A DNA stretch of 64,000 bases from Lactuca virosa (GCA_928212115.1 CAKMRJ010005523.1:243311115-243375114); one strand, 5' to 3'. Counted from the first letter of the stretch, positions 30,350 through 43,349 are shown. Program-made: numbers and translations. Notes: generated from the letters alone by a model not told the origin.

Positions 30350-33300
30350 CTCTATTAAGTTCCTAATTGTTGATTCTTAATACATGATGTGACAAGGTTG
30401 CATTTTGATGTTTTGCAGGATCATGCAAAGGGAAGGAAGCTTAAAGGAAGAGTATGTTGAATCTGATCGCGAAGATGGATTTCAATCGCATGGTTCGAAG
30501 ATCGGATTTTTGAGCTGCTGCTTAGGAGTTATGATAGATTGCTAGGAAATATGTAATAACATAGTTTTCATTTGCAATTGCATTGTAAGGAAAAGTTTTT
30601 TCCACATTTTATAAATAAATAAAATTTTTGTTGATTTTATTTTATTTTATATCTCCTTACAATGGCATTTATGAAAAATTGATGTTTGTATGTTTCTATT
30701 GTTAGCAATATGGATTTGATTCTTTAGTTTGTGGTAGTGTCATATTTTACCAAATAAGGAAAGATTCTTATCACCCAAGGTTCAGTTGGATAGAAACTTG
30801 GAATCATGCAACTTGTATTGTGTGATGAATGAGAACCTTCATATTTGGGAAATTAAGACTAATTCCTTGTTCACATGTATATGTGATTCAAGTGAAGGAC
30901 TAGGGGATCGGGTACACTGCGTGTGCACTGGTCAAGATCCACCACAAAGATCAATAAGACAATTCGCCATGATTTACTAAAGTTTAGTAAACATGGTTAT
31001 GCTTACAAGTTTTAGTATAATTCTGAAACATTGGAAAAGGTTCAATGTATGGCAGAACGAATGAGAAGAATCAAATTAGGCAGAAATATAAAGTTTCTCC
31101 AATCTGAAAAGATGGGAGAGTACTTTAGTGTCGTGTTTTATGATCATCTTAATGTTTATGGAAAAACCATATCACAATTGATCCTCTAAGGACATCTTAG
31201 TACATTTGTATGGCTAAGAAGAGGAATCGTGAATTGTTGAAATAGTTTAAATCAAGAAGATGAGTCACACTTCGTTCCAAAAGAAGTCTTAGAGTCATAC
31301 TCCAAGATTGTAACCTTGAGTGACATGATCTTAAGAAAGGTTAAAAACACTTATCAAATGTAGAGTAAACGTTTTTTACTCTTGTACATTTGAAATTGGT
31401 AAGTTGTGATGTTTTGGATAAAACAAAGACCAACTAAGGCCAATTGTGTGAAGTGTTTGTCTTGATAAGAATCCGCAATAACTCTTAAATATTTGATTTG
31501 TCAAGGAATGATTCATGAAAAGAGAGTCTTATATGTCAAGAGGTCAGTGGGAGTCTTAAAGATCTTGACAAGTTTCAAGAACTAATCAAGAATAAAACCT
31601 ATTGTTTATCACCAGCGCACGACTTGAGGTTTATAGCCTATCGTGTTGACATATTCTTGTTTCTAAGGAAATGTGTATGATTTTGAGAAGCCTAGATAAA
31701 AAATTATCGAAACATCTCGTATCAGAAATTAGAACTTTGGTAATGAAAGTCAATAAGTATTGATTTCTAGAAGTCCAGCTGATTTCTGAATACATGTCAA
31801 AGCTAGTGGGAGCATAAGTGTTATGCTAATAATAATAATTTTTATGCTAGTGGGAGCATAATTATTATGGTAAGTGTTGCAAGTTAGAAATGTTAATTAT
31901 AGAAAACAAAGGTTTCAATTTGCAAGTTGCAGAGTTTGAAAAGTTGTTGTGCTATAATTAAGGGAGATGAATTTATACTTCATTTCAATTCTAAAAGCTT
32001 ATATTGAGATTTTAATCAAATTTAGTCAAATATATATGAATGTTGTGTTGGAATGGTTCAACATGAGTAAATTCTATATATGGAAATGTTAATTACGTTC
32101 TCAAAATTTGATTATGATTACGACATCCCTCTTCATAATCAAAATTATGAGAACATGGCAAATAGAAATATTATAGCAAAAGACCGATTAAGTATCATGT
32201 CTTTATGTTAGACATTATGAATCGTGTCCCATATGCTTAGGGTATAGGATCGATTCATATGCTATAATATTCTTGTGTTCTATTTTTCTGAATGCCTAGG
32301 GCATTTAGAGGGAAAAAGGAATAGAACCAGATATGACTAAAGTGGTTAAACAACTGTTAAGGACAATCTAAGGTTCTCCAAGGATTGGTCGCTTAAAGAC
32401 AGTTGGAAGTATAGTAATGGAAGGACCATATTGAAATTACTATGAATAGACATGAGTCTATTAATAATGAATTGTCGTATGGCAAATATGGGATGTTTCC
32501 ATATTGGGAGTTGAAGAATAGATGAAAAAGTTAGAAACTTTTATGCAAAGAAGGATGTTCAAAGGAATGTACTTTGAATTTGAGACTTCATTTCCATGGA
32601 ATTGTCTTGTAACAACATCCAAAGAAATATTTTGTAATATCATTGGTCAAGTCTCTGTGACTTTTGGCACCTAGACCTTACAAAAGAATCTTTGCATGAT
32701 AGTTTAAAATCTAACACTTTCTAGCGGTGACAAGAATTTAGAATTCTTACACTTGCAATAAGGATTTGGAATTTTGAAATGAGCATCACTGAAATGTTTT
32801 TCAATTGATCTATTTCATAAAGAAAGGACCATAGACAAACATAGTGGGCATTCTTGGTGCATGGCAGAAATATCATTTAGACAAACATAGTATGCATGCT
32901 AGGAGCATGGCATAACTATTGTTTTAATTCAAGTATTAAGTTGATTATTCGAAACATCATACAATGAATAATGAGTAATCAATATGACTCAAAAGTTTTT
33001 GGGCCATATAGGATTAGTTTTATTCTTGTGTTTCACTTTGCATGTTTGGACTTCCCGAATAACTAGGTTATTCAAACCATCCACATTCGATCATACTTTG
33101 GAAGTAGGTATTGAGGCAAGACTCTCATGAATGGGTCTGTAGTTTGTCCAGGACAGAGAGGCTGCAGTGTTCATGAGTACTCCTGGAATAAGATTCGAGT
33201 ATTAGATTCAACCCACGCTCATTTGAATCACTTCATGGATTTTATCACGAGTGATCACGAGACGATAATATCTTATATTCTTAAAACGAAGACATGTGAG

Positions 33301-33742
33301 TTGTAGTTGCGAGTCGGTTGCACATTGACATATGTAAACGCACCAGTAACTTGGATGTTATAAAACATATCGTTGTGTGTAATTTGATGAGTAAGTACAA
33401 GCGAGCATTTGGGTCGAAGTTTATCCGTTCCTTTTATCCCATGTGGACAAAAGCGATATATGTGGGTCCCTTGATGATTTAGTGATAACATTAGGCCTGG
33501 ACTGATTTGATTTGTTTAATTAGTCGGTCGTCATAAATCGGAAATCGGGAAACAACAGATGGACAGAGAGAATGATTATAATCCATGTCTTAGTCAATAA
33601 GATATCTAGAATGGATGAATATATGATCCCTTATCTAATGGACACGTCATTGACTAGGTCAGAGTTCGACAGCGGCTTTTAAGAGCTACGATTGCTAGTT
33701 GGGTTTGAGTCATGCTTGCAATAATAGTTATTAGACTTATCC
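30350..33742 (+). other. Element D long non-coding region
   Basis: No protease, integrase, RT or RNase H motif in any frame. AGTGGGAG tracts recur near 31548, 31806, 31852 and 33744, the last being the polypurine tract next to the LTR. A duplicated GACAAACATAGT(G/A)...GCATGGCA unit of about 55 bp lies at 32832-32930. Nearly all of it is conserved in D2 (50327-54139), which implies a shared ancestral non-autonomous structure rather than two independent losses. Confidence 0.75.
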
Positions 33743-33753
33743 AAGTGGGAGAC

Positions 33754-34531
33754 TGTTGGATTAGGTGTCTAAGCCCATAACTATTATTGGTATGTACTTT
33801 ACCCGAGAGTAGCATGGTCCATTTGGGTTGCATGGCATCGGAACAATTTGGATAGACTTTTGTGAGAAGAGGATATTTATGATTTATTAATATATTATAA
33901 TTTCTAATATATTAATATGAAATCATATTATTTAAATGAGTATTGATCAAGAATTAGTTTGGAATTAATTTTGTGATCAAAAGAGACTAATTAAATAAAT
34001 GGGGATTGATTTGGTAAATCATTCATTCTTATAAAGTGGGCTTATGATCCATAGTTCTTCATGTTGGGCTAAACCCATCTGGTGACCCATGGATACTCCA
34101 TGGAGGTTAAAACCTATGGATCATGAGGAATGTGGAAAGTCATGAGTTACATGGTGTAACCCTAATGTCCACACTATATAAGAACCCCTCTAGCTCATGA
34201 AATTGGCACTAGTCGAAACACAAGATGGGAAGCCGATTTTATGAGTGCAAGTGTTCTTCTCTCAAGTTATTCCAATTGTTGGTGGTTTTGTGTGATTCTA
34301 TTTGAGGTGCAACACTTGGGGCACTAAGTTCTTAAAGGTCCAAGGCTTCCAACTACAACAAAAGGTATGTCTTCTAACTTGTTTTATTACCCAAGTATCA
34401 TAGTTTTGTATGCTAGGTAGGGTAATACCTTGGAATGATCAAGTTTGCATGTATAATAGAGAAAACATAGATCCAAGGTATTTAGGGTTGCATGCACACA
34501 TTAGGAGTGTTAGAATGCTCAAAACCCGATA
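33754..34531 (+). repeat. Element D 3' LTR
   Basis: 778 bp, the partner of 27503-28280. It ends AAAACCCGATA where the other copy has AAAACCCAACA, so the terminal CA is mutated. Confidence 0.93.
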
Positions 34532-34536
34532 GAACA

Positions 34537-34880
34537 TGTGTAAAAACATCCCTCGATGTCGGAGATCTATCTCATAGCAGCAATCAGATCCTGTGTCCCA
34601 TCAAACTCTGGTGGCTTCGTGTTGCTGAACTCCTGGAACAACAACGAGTCACCTCAATGTGGCCTAGCAGAGGCAACAGCTGCGGTGGCTACAGCAACAG
34701 CGGCCTCAGTAACAGCGACATACCGCTCATCAAATGTCTCAATCAGGGTGGTCTTAATAGACCCAAACATCTCCGGTATCGCCTCTCGAATAGCTGCGGC
34801 CACCTCTTCATGAATGATCATGCGGATCTCCTCGTCACTAGCACTACTGCTCTTGGGGTTGTGGAATGTACCCACGATGA
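34537..34880 (-). pseudogene. Element C gag N-terminus, separated by element D
   Basis: The minus-strand frame starts MGTFHNPKSSSASDEEIR at 34875, then an Ala/Val-rich helix. After a frameshift it reads NTKPPEFDGTQD, the conserved F-G-P-x-F-x-G-type start of Gypsy capsid domains. It joins 27497 when D is removed. The longer plus-strand frame here is antisense. Confidence 0.8.
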
Positions 34881-35527
34881 TGTCTCAAAACACAAAAATC
34901 ATCAGAGTCCCGCTCGACCATACTCACACTCGAGTTCCCGCCCCTACATGCTCCTTAGTATCCTAAGGATTCTTACTTGGGCTGCATACAGATCCTGTAT
35001 TTTCAGTAGTACGGGCCCAATACTACCTTCCACACCAACCTGTAGTCACACCAAGTCCTCCTCATAGGATCCCAATTCACACGTACTCTATCTCTCACGA
35101 ATAACAGACTACTCTCTCGATAGACCCCTAATATGCTCATCTAGGTACCTCTCCTAGATTATCCCTCAACTCAGAACTCTTTCTAAGTGATTCCTGCTAG
35201 ATACTCCTACTCAGCACATACTCAAAGCAAACAACAGATAGCAGCAACTCCTAGGCTAAGGCATCACAAATTAGGAAACACTAGCCCTAACTATGAAATA
35301 CCTAGCCTATCCTCTAGCATGCATCCCTAACATCTCATAAATATCTCATAACACAAATAAGTAAGGGTATTTTGGGAAATCACCGTTTGGGCTCTGGCTG
35401 ATTGTACACACTGCTCCACTCGTTTTTCTCATAAACTCTTTCTCATTTTGGAAAAATCATTTCTTTTGAAAATTTTTCTCAAATCCTCAGTTTGACTCCA
35501 GACACACCCAAGGCTCTGATACTAACT
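34881..35527 (-). other. Element C leader
   Basis: Non-coding leader between primer site and gag. The primer site reads TATCAGAGCC on minus (about 35505-35525). Just inside it, GGGTGTGTCTG and TCAAACTGAGGATT repeat the block found after the primer site of element A. Confidence 0.7.
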
Positions 35528-37215
35528 TGTAACACTGTAAATTTCAAACAAATTTTTCATTTTAAAAATCACATAATTCTCAAAAACATAGTTCACAAAT
35601 CTCCAAATGACAATTTATCAAAACACATGTTCATAAAATTGTTTAAACACAATCCAGGATCCTCAAAACATAACTCTGCCTCATGTGTACAATCAAGCCG
35701 ACGCCTTCCCGTGATCTTGAGAAGTACCTAAAACACATAACACGGTAAACACAAAGCTTATTGAGTTCCCCAAAATACCACACACGTCTCATTAGCCTCT
35801 CATGGCTATACTCGAATAAGACCATCCGGTCAATGTGTCTCAGTGGAACCCTCCGGTCCCACAACTTGGGTGGACCCTCCGGTCCTAACTCAGTAAGCTC
35901 ATAATAGTACATAGCAAAAATCACAAAGACATAATGCAGGATATCACAAATACTTAATACAAGCACATAAGACCCTCCGGTCACACAAAGATTACCACTC
36001 TAGGTAAGTATAGTGAGAAGACTCACCTCGTAATCAAGCAAACAAATCTCGTACACGAATCACCAATCTAGCCTCCTCCTAACACATATGATAATTATCT
36101 CTAATTAACACTCCATTCCCAACTGTAAATAAACCAAGGCTATTCTCTCTCTAACTCTTGGAATGGGTAAAAGACTATTCTACCCCTCCATGGTCTCCAT
36201 ACTCCCTGTCTTGACCAAACCTTAAAGTCAACTGAAGTCAACACTGAAGTCAACCATCCATATTGACCCGACTCGTTGAGTGCATCTATGTGACTCGTCG
36301 AGTCCCCTTGTTCCTTCAGAAAAGTCGCGAAAGCCCAACCTAACTCGTCGAGTTGTCTCATCAACTCGCTGAGTTACTCATGTCCAGACTCTTCGGGGAA
36401 AGCCCTAGCCAACTCGTCGAGTTGGCTCATCAACTCGGCGAGTTCCTAAAGTCTGCTTTCTCATTCAGACGTTTTAAGGCAGATTCATAACCCCAAACTC
36501 TAGATCCAGCCTCCCAAGGCTAATATACTATGTAAAGCTGCAAGCTTTACGTCCATGCATGGCACTTAGAGCTTGAAATGCCAAAACAACTTCCATTTAG
36601 GGTCTTAATCATGAAAGCTCTTCTATTACATGGATAAAGTTGGGACCTTTGGACTCTAGGGACCTCACAAGGTCCAGATCTGAAGTCTCAATCTCTTGGT
36701 AAGCTCAACACACTCAAAGCCTCAAGGAAAGATGGAATAAGCCCTAAAACTCCATAAAGTGAGATCTAATCAAACTAATGAGCAAAGTGGAGACTTTTTA
36801 CCTTCAACAGAAGCTCTAGATGAAATAACACCAGATCCACTAGTCTATTCTCGTTCCTTGCTTTGACACTCCACTCTTCTCTTCAAAAAGTGCACTAAAA
36901 TGCCCAAAGATTAGCTCTCTCTCTCTCTCTTAGCTCAATATAGGCGATTAGGGTTTCACACAGGGGAGTAAGGTGGCTGGTGAGGTGGAAAAGAGGGCTT
37001 AAGGTCCTTTTAATAGGACCTAACCCCGGAGAATTAGGATTTCTTCTCACAGCGCCAACTCGCTGAGTTGGTCTCTCCGACTCGTCGAGTTGGTCATAAA
37101 ACCCACGTGGTCAATTCGCCTTTACTCGACGAGTTGGGGCATCCAACTCGTCGAGTTGCTCAAACAACTCATAAGTAAATATATAAATATTGTACTTGGG
37201 AGTCGGGATGTTACA
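35528..37215 (-). repeat. Element C 5' LTR (right copy)
   Basis: 1688 bp, TGTAACACTG...GATGTTACA on plus. Same layout as 21609-23426 without the 95-bp duplication. Minor substitutions alter several ACTCGNCGAGT units but their positions are kept. Confidence 0.92.
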
Positions 37216-37220
37216 CTTTA

Positions 37221-37576
37221 TATCTACGCGTAACTATCGACGAGATTTTCAACATTTGTTTTGACTCCGTCGGCTAATTTTGACTTTATTTTTTTGTCCA
37301 TATATTTATAAAATTAAATGATTTTTGCTAAAATCATAACTCTGTACGGACTCCGTTTTTGGCATTATTTTTCTCTAAATTCTTATTTTAAGGAGTACTA
37401 AGATTTTCTTTTTGGTGACTTTAGCTAAAAGTCAATCATTCTATTTTAGCTTTTTACGTCGTCCATCCGTTGTGCGCGACTGACTTTTATATCTTATAAA
37501 AATCATATCTAATTCATACGGAGTTGGATTTCTACGAAATTTATATTTTCAGGATCGGGAAGACGTGTACTATCTA

Positions 37577-37657
<81 letters not shown>

Positions 37658-37903
37658 TTGACGCACTTATTTTTACGATTTACGGACGATTCGGCTGATT
37701 TTTCTTACTTTATTATATTATAATAATCATGAAACACATAATATTAATATAATTCTTCTTTATTACGTAAAATCGGTTACAATTGTTGACCTTAACTATT
37801 ACTTTAGTTAAGATTATTTATCCTAGATAATCTTCTATAAAAAAAAATCATTTTTAACGCTCTGTATATCGTAACTGACTAGCCCGCATCTGTGGGTGTT
37901 ACA
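37221..37903 (-). repeat. Element B left LTR, second part
   Basis: Continues the LTR interrupted at 21608 and ends GGGTGTTACA (37903). It contains a very long AT tract (37581-37654), where the right LTR instead holds a Stowaway MITE near a short AT tract. Confidence 0.88.
37581..37654. repeat. (AT)n microsatellite, about 74 bp
   Basis: An almost pure AT run inside the second part of the left LTR of B. Confidence 0.95.
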
Positions 37904-39036
37904 ATTATCTCCCCCTTAGGATGATTACGTCCCGGAATCATCAACAAAACATGGCTTTTATAATGACCCCGTATGTTTCCTTTCCATCCTAGATGGTAAT
38001 CGTAACTCTTATGTCCTTTCAAATGAGTATCTAACTCTAGGACTCCTTGACTGTTGGCGGTGCGCAATGTTGCACCCGCTCTTTATCCTATGTTGGACTT
38101 TCAATCGTAACCTTCGACTTACAAACTCGGTCCTTACTGGAGACTGCTGCTTCTTCTTAAACATACGTAACTTAAGATAAGGTCTTTACTTCGATTATTG
38201 TAACAGATCGATGGACCATGTTCTAATGACCTCTCGTCGTATGATGCAACGCTTAGACTCATGTCTTTTTGAGTCAGATTCCAGAATGGAAGATACCTTC
38301 CTTTATGTTCTAATGTGATATAATCACATTCTAACATGTAGAACTTCTAGCTACAAGCTTCTTACTTTCTAGGTGATTGCGATACTTCTATTGATCGCTT
38401 CGATTATCTTTCACTTCAATCTTCTGACTTAAGTCGGTGCTACATCGAACTTGGTTCTCTGAACCACGTAACATACCTATCTTAGCCGGACTCGATTTGA
38501 TATGACCACTAGGGTCGGAACAAGAATCATCTTCTTAGTCATTACCGAAACGATGGTAACGACAGACATGAGTAAAACATAATCAATTACTAGCGCCTTG
38601 GTAACCTTGTGATATTCCCTGATCTAAGTGCAAGTCATGTGCTTCCGGTAGTATAGGCCTCTAATACCTTTCACACCTACTCATACTCGTCCCAAGTATT
38701 GTCTCGTAGTTCTCCAAGTCACCATATAAGAAAAATCATATAGAAAATTAACACATCATATAACATAACCAAGGTTCATATTATCTCTTGAATGATTACA
38801 TAATTATTTAAGTTCACCCTACACTATGCCTCTTATATTAGGCTACACCACATGATACTATCTAGCTACTTTATAAATCCTTACTCCTAATCCCTTGTGT
38901 CGTTTCCTGCTTCATCAAGGATCATCTGGAATGCTCTTGCCTTTGGCTTTGGCAGTACGTTTAGCTTTGTAGCTCCTTCCATCTTTGGGCAGTCTTGCTT
39001 GAAGTGTCCTTATTCACCACACTTAAAGCAAACTTC
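37904..39036 (-). other. Element B 3' untranslated region
   Basis: Starts (from the LTR side) with a polypurine tract AAGGGGGAGATAA on the minus strand. No supported frame; the RT and integrase expected for a Gypsy element are absent. Confidence 0.7.
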
Positions 39037-40116
39037 TCACTTGGTCGTGCATTCTTTGGCATAGTGACCAGTCTTCCCGTATTTAAAGCTGGTCATCTCT
39101 TTAGAGCATCTCCCAATGTGCTTCCTTCTGCACTTGTCACACCACTTTTCTTCACTGCTATCCCCATACCTCTTGTTGTTGGGGTCAGATTTTGGGAACA
39201 TATTTCTCTTGTCGGATCTTGAAGACCCCTCAAACTTCCTCTTCTCGCCAATTTCAACCCTGTTGGCGGTTCTGCCTTTGATCATTTGTTTAACAGACTT
39301 ACCAACCCAGATGGCCGCCTCAAGAGTAGGTTCCTGGCGTACTGGCACAGTGTACTCCCATGGTAGTCCCTTTGTATACCTATCAATTTAGTCAGCTCCT
39401 CAAGGACGATGCGCAAAGAAAACCCCATCTTGTCTATGAAGGCATTGGTATACTTATCAATGGACATATTGCCCTTTTTCAACGTCAGAAACTAGTTCTC
39501 CAGCTCTAGCATGTTTTTGGGCTGAGTAGAACTTGCGTTTAAAGTGTACCAAGAATTCTGCCCATGTCAGTTGTAGTGGCTCATTGGGGCTTATGATCTT
39601 TCCCAAAGTGTTCCACCAACGAACGGCCCCACCCCTAAACTAACGCACAACATAAGTAGTTTGTAACTTGCCCTTGCAACCACATGTTATGAAAGCTAGC
39701 TCCATTTCATATATCTAGTCCATAACTCTGATCGGATCTTCTTTCCCAGTAAAAGTTGATGGTTTGCAAGTCGTAAAGTCTTTATACTTGCATCTGTTCC
39801 TTTCAATTCCTCCATCCTGTTTATTTCTCCTAACAACTTGTGGTTCAACTTGACTCACAGTACAACTGTAGTTTCCTTCCTCCCACTGTTCTATGTTCAG
39901 TTTAGGCTGCTCAACATGCACGGTAGGTTCATCCATATTCTTTTGAAGTAGAAGCCTTGTCTCTTCCATTTGACAATCCAACATCATTTGTATCATTGCC
40001 TGTACTCCTGCCATTGTGATTGGCTCAGGTGCAGCTACTACCTCTGGTACATGCTCAATCACTCGTGGCTCAGGCTGCGGGTTACCGTTTCCCAATCCAC
40101 TTCGAGTTCTTACCAT
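39037..40116 (-). pseudogene. Element B gag, broken
   Basis: Pieces in order on the minus strand: MVRTRSGLGNGNPQPEP start and a PSTFTGKEDPI block (39715-40116); YTNAFIDKMGFSLR (39282-39482); then a basic stretch and two zinc-knuckle-like motifs, CDKCRRKHIGRC and FKYGKTGHYAKEC, where the first Cys of the second is Phe and the next is Tyr (39037-39348). This is a Gypsy gag with three or more frame breaks. It is the only coding region of B. Confidence 0.8.
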
Positions 40117-40893
40117 GTCAATCTATTCACCAAATCAGATGTTTGGTGTGCAGTGACGAGAATTAAGATAGGAAAGCTTTATTTACGATAGACGTATAAA
40201 TCTCCTTATCACTTCGAAAAGTTACATGCCGGTTCTAATACCATAATTAAACGTTTAGAAATCTGAACACATAAAATTTCCAGATCCGGTCGGCAGTAGA
40301 CCATAGATCCGATCAAATAATAGCATACAAGGCATATTTATAGTTATAACATAAATCATTTAGCATGTAAAAGCATTTTAGGCACCTTTCCTAAAATAAG
40401 CTAGTGCTTGTGTCTATTCAGGCATACATCCTAAATATAACAGACACTCATCTCACAATCATCGCTTAGCATTCTAAGTTTAAGTCTAGAAATTTCCTAA
40501 AAGTCATAGTTCGCTTAAACTAATGCTCTGATATGAACCGAGACATCCCCAAATTCACGGTCATTTTAAAAATTTTATTTATGCTTATTTAAAAATCCGA
40601 GTATCCTTTTTGAAAAGTAGTATTGCGGAATTTGTTTCCAGAAAACATGATAATGATGTTATCAAAGAAATTCCAAAGAAATGTATTTTTATTTAAAACA
40701 TCGGGATGTCATCGTCAATACAGAAACATAAGCATAAACAGACCTTACATTCATTTACACTAATGATTTACATATCCTTTAATCTTTCAGTGCAATGTAT
40801 CTTCGCATCGATACCTGTGATTCAAATAAACTGGGTGTGTCATGTTGGGAAACCTGGTGAGTACATAGGGATTTTAATCCCACAATGTTATAC

Positions 40894-40942
<49 letters not shown>

Positions 40943-42296
40943 TATAGAACTCACAATATATATAATTTCGCCTCATATAAGCAATTTTACCCCACCCCGT
41001 CGATCCTCACAACGACACGATCCATACTCCCGGATCTAAAATTAAAAGCTTTACCTAATCCATACTCTCGGATCAGGTATGTCTTAATCCATGCTCTCGG
41101 ATCAATGACAAATGACTATGTCCACTCCATACTCTCGAATAACTACGTCTTCCCATACTCTCGGGCTAAGGACGAATGACTATGTCTAATCCATGCTCTC
41201 CGATCAATGACAAATTTTAAAGTTCGACCCTCGGTGTATATCTTACCAGTAATCATAAGGATATACTACCCGATATTCATCCCAATTAGTTTAGGTTTAT
41301 GTTGTATCCTAAATCATCAAGTATTATCAGATATGCTCTTAACATGTATTTCAAGCAATAACAAATATTTCAGACACAAAAATATATTTAATACTTTAAT
41401 CAATACTTGTATTAAAATCATGTTCATTAAAGGGACTATGCACAAACTTGTTAAAGTGATGACTCCAAACTCGAGCGGTGTTTTGCTTCTAACAATTTTA
41501 TGTTTCTTCTACGAAACCTAGTATCATTAGCACTATATTTTAGTATAATATTTAATGCGACTAATTATTAGTCTAGATTTACGAGCGATATTGTTTTAAA
41601 AGTGTTAAACAATACTTTTCAACTGCTATGTACAGATAGGGGCCAGACATGAAACACCGGAGGACAGGAACATTTTAGCATTTAAGTTGTTCTGAAATCC
41701 AACAACCCTATGCGGCCCTTCAAACCAGATTCCCCGTACCGTGAGCAGTTAAAATGTGTTTTAAAAACACTTTGTATAATTTATAATACTTGGCACATTT
41801 ATTGTTTATAGGTTCATAATAACGATAATGAACTTAAACATAAGTTATACTTAAAGTATGGTAAGCATAACTTACTTACAATGTGGTTTTAGCTAGGAGC
41901 CAGGCTCTGCGGGGGCAGAACTACGTCGTTGAATCTTTCTAAAAAATATTCTTGCCGCGCTTCGGCGCTCAGCTTACCATACTAAAACTACTGAAAGAGA
42001 ATTTGAATCATGAAGGACCGAAATGCTCGGGGGATAAGAAAAGAATGACTCTTGAATCAAGAGAATGGTGCAAGAAATATGAGAGCCTAGAGGCTCTTAT
42101 TTATAGTAATTGAATTTTCAAAAACTACCCTCTATAGTTACTTAATGACCTTATCGTTATTTAAACGACTAAACACTCATTTATAATACTATTTTAAATA
42201 GATTGAACGATATTTGTACTAAACTAATGTCGAAAGTACTCAACGCTAGTCTTATAACGACCGCATCGTCGATACCTTTCTAATGATCTATACATA

Positions 42297-42298
<2 letters not shown>

Positions 42299-42353
<55 letters not shown>
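42299..42353. repeat. (TA)n microsatellite in element B right LTR
   Basis: A pure TA run followed by (GT)n to 42367. The left LTR has only a short degenerate TA/GTATA stretch at the matching point (21490-21520). Confidence 0.95.
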
Positions 42354-42356
<3 letters not shown>

Positions 42357-42829
42357 TGTGTGTGTGTATGATTTATACTTTATTTTAATACGTAAATATG
42401 CTATTATAAATTATAACTCGTTCATACGAACTCCGTTTTTGACGTTCTTTATATCCACGCGTAGCTATCGACGAGATCTATAACTTTTGTTTAGACTCCT
42501 TCAGATAACTTTGAATTGATTTTTTTGTCCATATTTTTATAAAATTAAATGATTTTGCTAAAATCATAACTCTCTCGTACGGACTCCGTTTTTGACATTT
42601 TTTTTTCTCAAAATTCTTATTTTAAGGAGTAATACAATTTTCTTTTTGGTGGATTTAGCTAAAAGTCAACCATTCTCTTTGTTGCTTTTTACGTCGTACA
42701 TCCGTTGTGCGCGGCTGACTTTTATATCTTATAAAAATAATATCTAATTCATACGGAGTCGGATTTCTACGAAAATTATATTTTCGGTATGGGGAAGACG
42801 TTTACTTTCTAAATATATAATAATATATA

Positions 42830-43092
42830 CTCCCTCCGTCCCAAAATTATTGTCCACCTTACTATTTTAGTTTGTCCCAAAATTATTGTCCACTACCAAA
42901 AGTAGATATACACTTTTATCATATTACCCCTAACATTTAATAAAGTAAACTTGAATAATTACAAACGCACATTTCTCATTGGTTTTAGAAAAGGGCAAGA
43001 GGGTCATTTTACTCAAAAAGACAAAACTAATGATTGCTTTTCTTAATCCATGTATTTTTTGTCTGTGGACAATAATTTTGGGACGGAGGAAG
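42830..43092. mobile_element. Stowaway (Tc1/mariner) MITE
   Basis: 263 bp with terminal repeats CTCCCTCCGTCCCAAAATTA and, reversed at the right, CTTCCTCCGTCCCAAAATTA, flanked by TA. CTCCCTCCGT ends plus TA are diagnostic of Stowaway. A 25-bp internal block (TGTCCCAAAATTATTGTCCAC) is repeated near the left end. It is absent from the left LTR of B, so it arrived after B. The 91-codon frame across it is not a gene. Confidence 0.93.
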
Positions 43093-43349
43093 TATATGTT
43101 TTGGCACACTTATTTTTACGATTTATGGACGATTCAGCTGATTTTTCTTACTTTATTATATTATAATAATCATAAAACACATAATATTCATATAATTCTT
43201 CTTTATTACGTAAAATCGGTTACAATTGTTGACCCTAACTATTACTTTGGTTAAGATTATTTATCCTAGATAATCTTCTATAAAAAAACCATTTTTAACG
43301 CTTAATATATCGTAATTGAGTAGCCCGCATCTATGGGTGTTACATTGGT

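Larger units (their letters stand above)
27503..34531 (+). mobile_element. Element D: Copia-type gag-only LTR retrotransposon, complete
   Basis: 7029 bp with 778-bp LTRs at both ends (27503-28280 and 33754-34531), TGTTGGATTAGG at the start, and a perfect GAACA duplication (27498-27502 and 34532-34536). A perfect primer site TGGTATCAGAGCC (28282-28294) follows the 5' LTR. Polypurine tract AAGTGGGAGAC (33743-33753) precedes the 3' LTR. Only gag is coded (29655-30349); 3.4 kb after it shows no polymerase. A second family member is at 47164-54946. This is the structure called TR-GAG in plants. It sits inside the gag of C. Confidence 0.92.
21609..37215 (-). mobile_element. Element C: Gypsy LTR retrotransposon, Tekay/Del-like (with D nested)
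   Basis: Flanked by perfect CTTTA duplications (21604-21608 and 37216-37220) inside the left LTR of B. LTRs are 21609-23426 and 35528-37215. Minus-strand order is primer site (TATCAGAGCC, 35505-35525), gag, protease, RT, RNase H, integrase, chromodomain-like tail, and polypurine tract AGTGGGGGAGAA next to 23426. Gene order and the integrase tail fit a chromovirus such as Tekay/Del. Gag is split by D. All enzymes carry lesions. Confidence 0.9.
19742..43344 (-). mobile_element. Element B: Gypsy-like gag-only retrotransposon (with C and D nested inside)
   Basis: Flanked by TTGGT (19737-19741 and 43345-43349). Left LTR: 19742-21608 plus 37221-37903, about 2.55 kb. Right LTR: 40539-43344, about 2.54 kb after removing a Stowaway MITE. 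LTR 5' ends read TAAGACATCCCC and CGAGACATCCCC, both one or two transitions from the expected TG. Next to the right LTR the minus strand reads TATCAGAGC (primer site); next to the left LTR is an AAGGGGGAGA polypurine tract. The internal part, only about 2.6 kb (37904-40538), encodes a gag remnant and no polymerase. Removal of C and D is needed to see the original element. Confidence 0.88.
40539..43344 (-). repeat. Element B 5' LTR (right copy), carrying a Stowaway MITE
   Basis: 2806 bp, about 2541 bp without the MITE and its TA duplication. It matches 19742-21608 plus 37221-37903. The primer-site remnant (minus TATCAGAGC, 40525-40533) lies just outside. Confidence 0.88.

Noticed and set aside
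34492..35067. 191-codon plus-strand frame
   Set aside because: It is antisense to the element C gag N-terminus and leader and has no domain; the minus-strand gag motifs explain the sequence.
40706..41179. 157-codon plus-strand frame across the B right LTR
   Set aside because: It includes a long Ile-Tyr run from the AT microsatellite, and the aligned left LTR has a different frame.
42979..43254. 91-codon frame near the Stowaway element
   Set aside because: It spans the MITE end and the LTR and lacks any domain.
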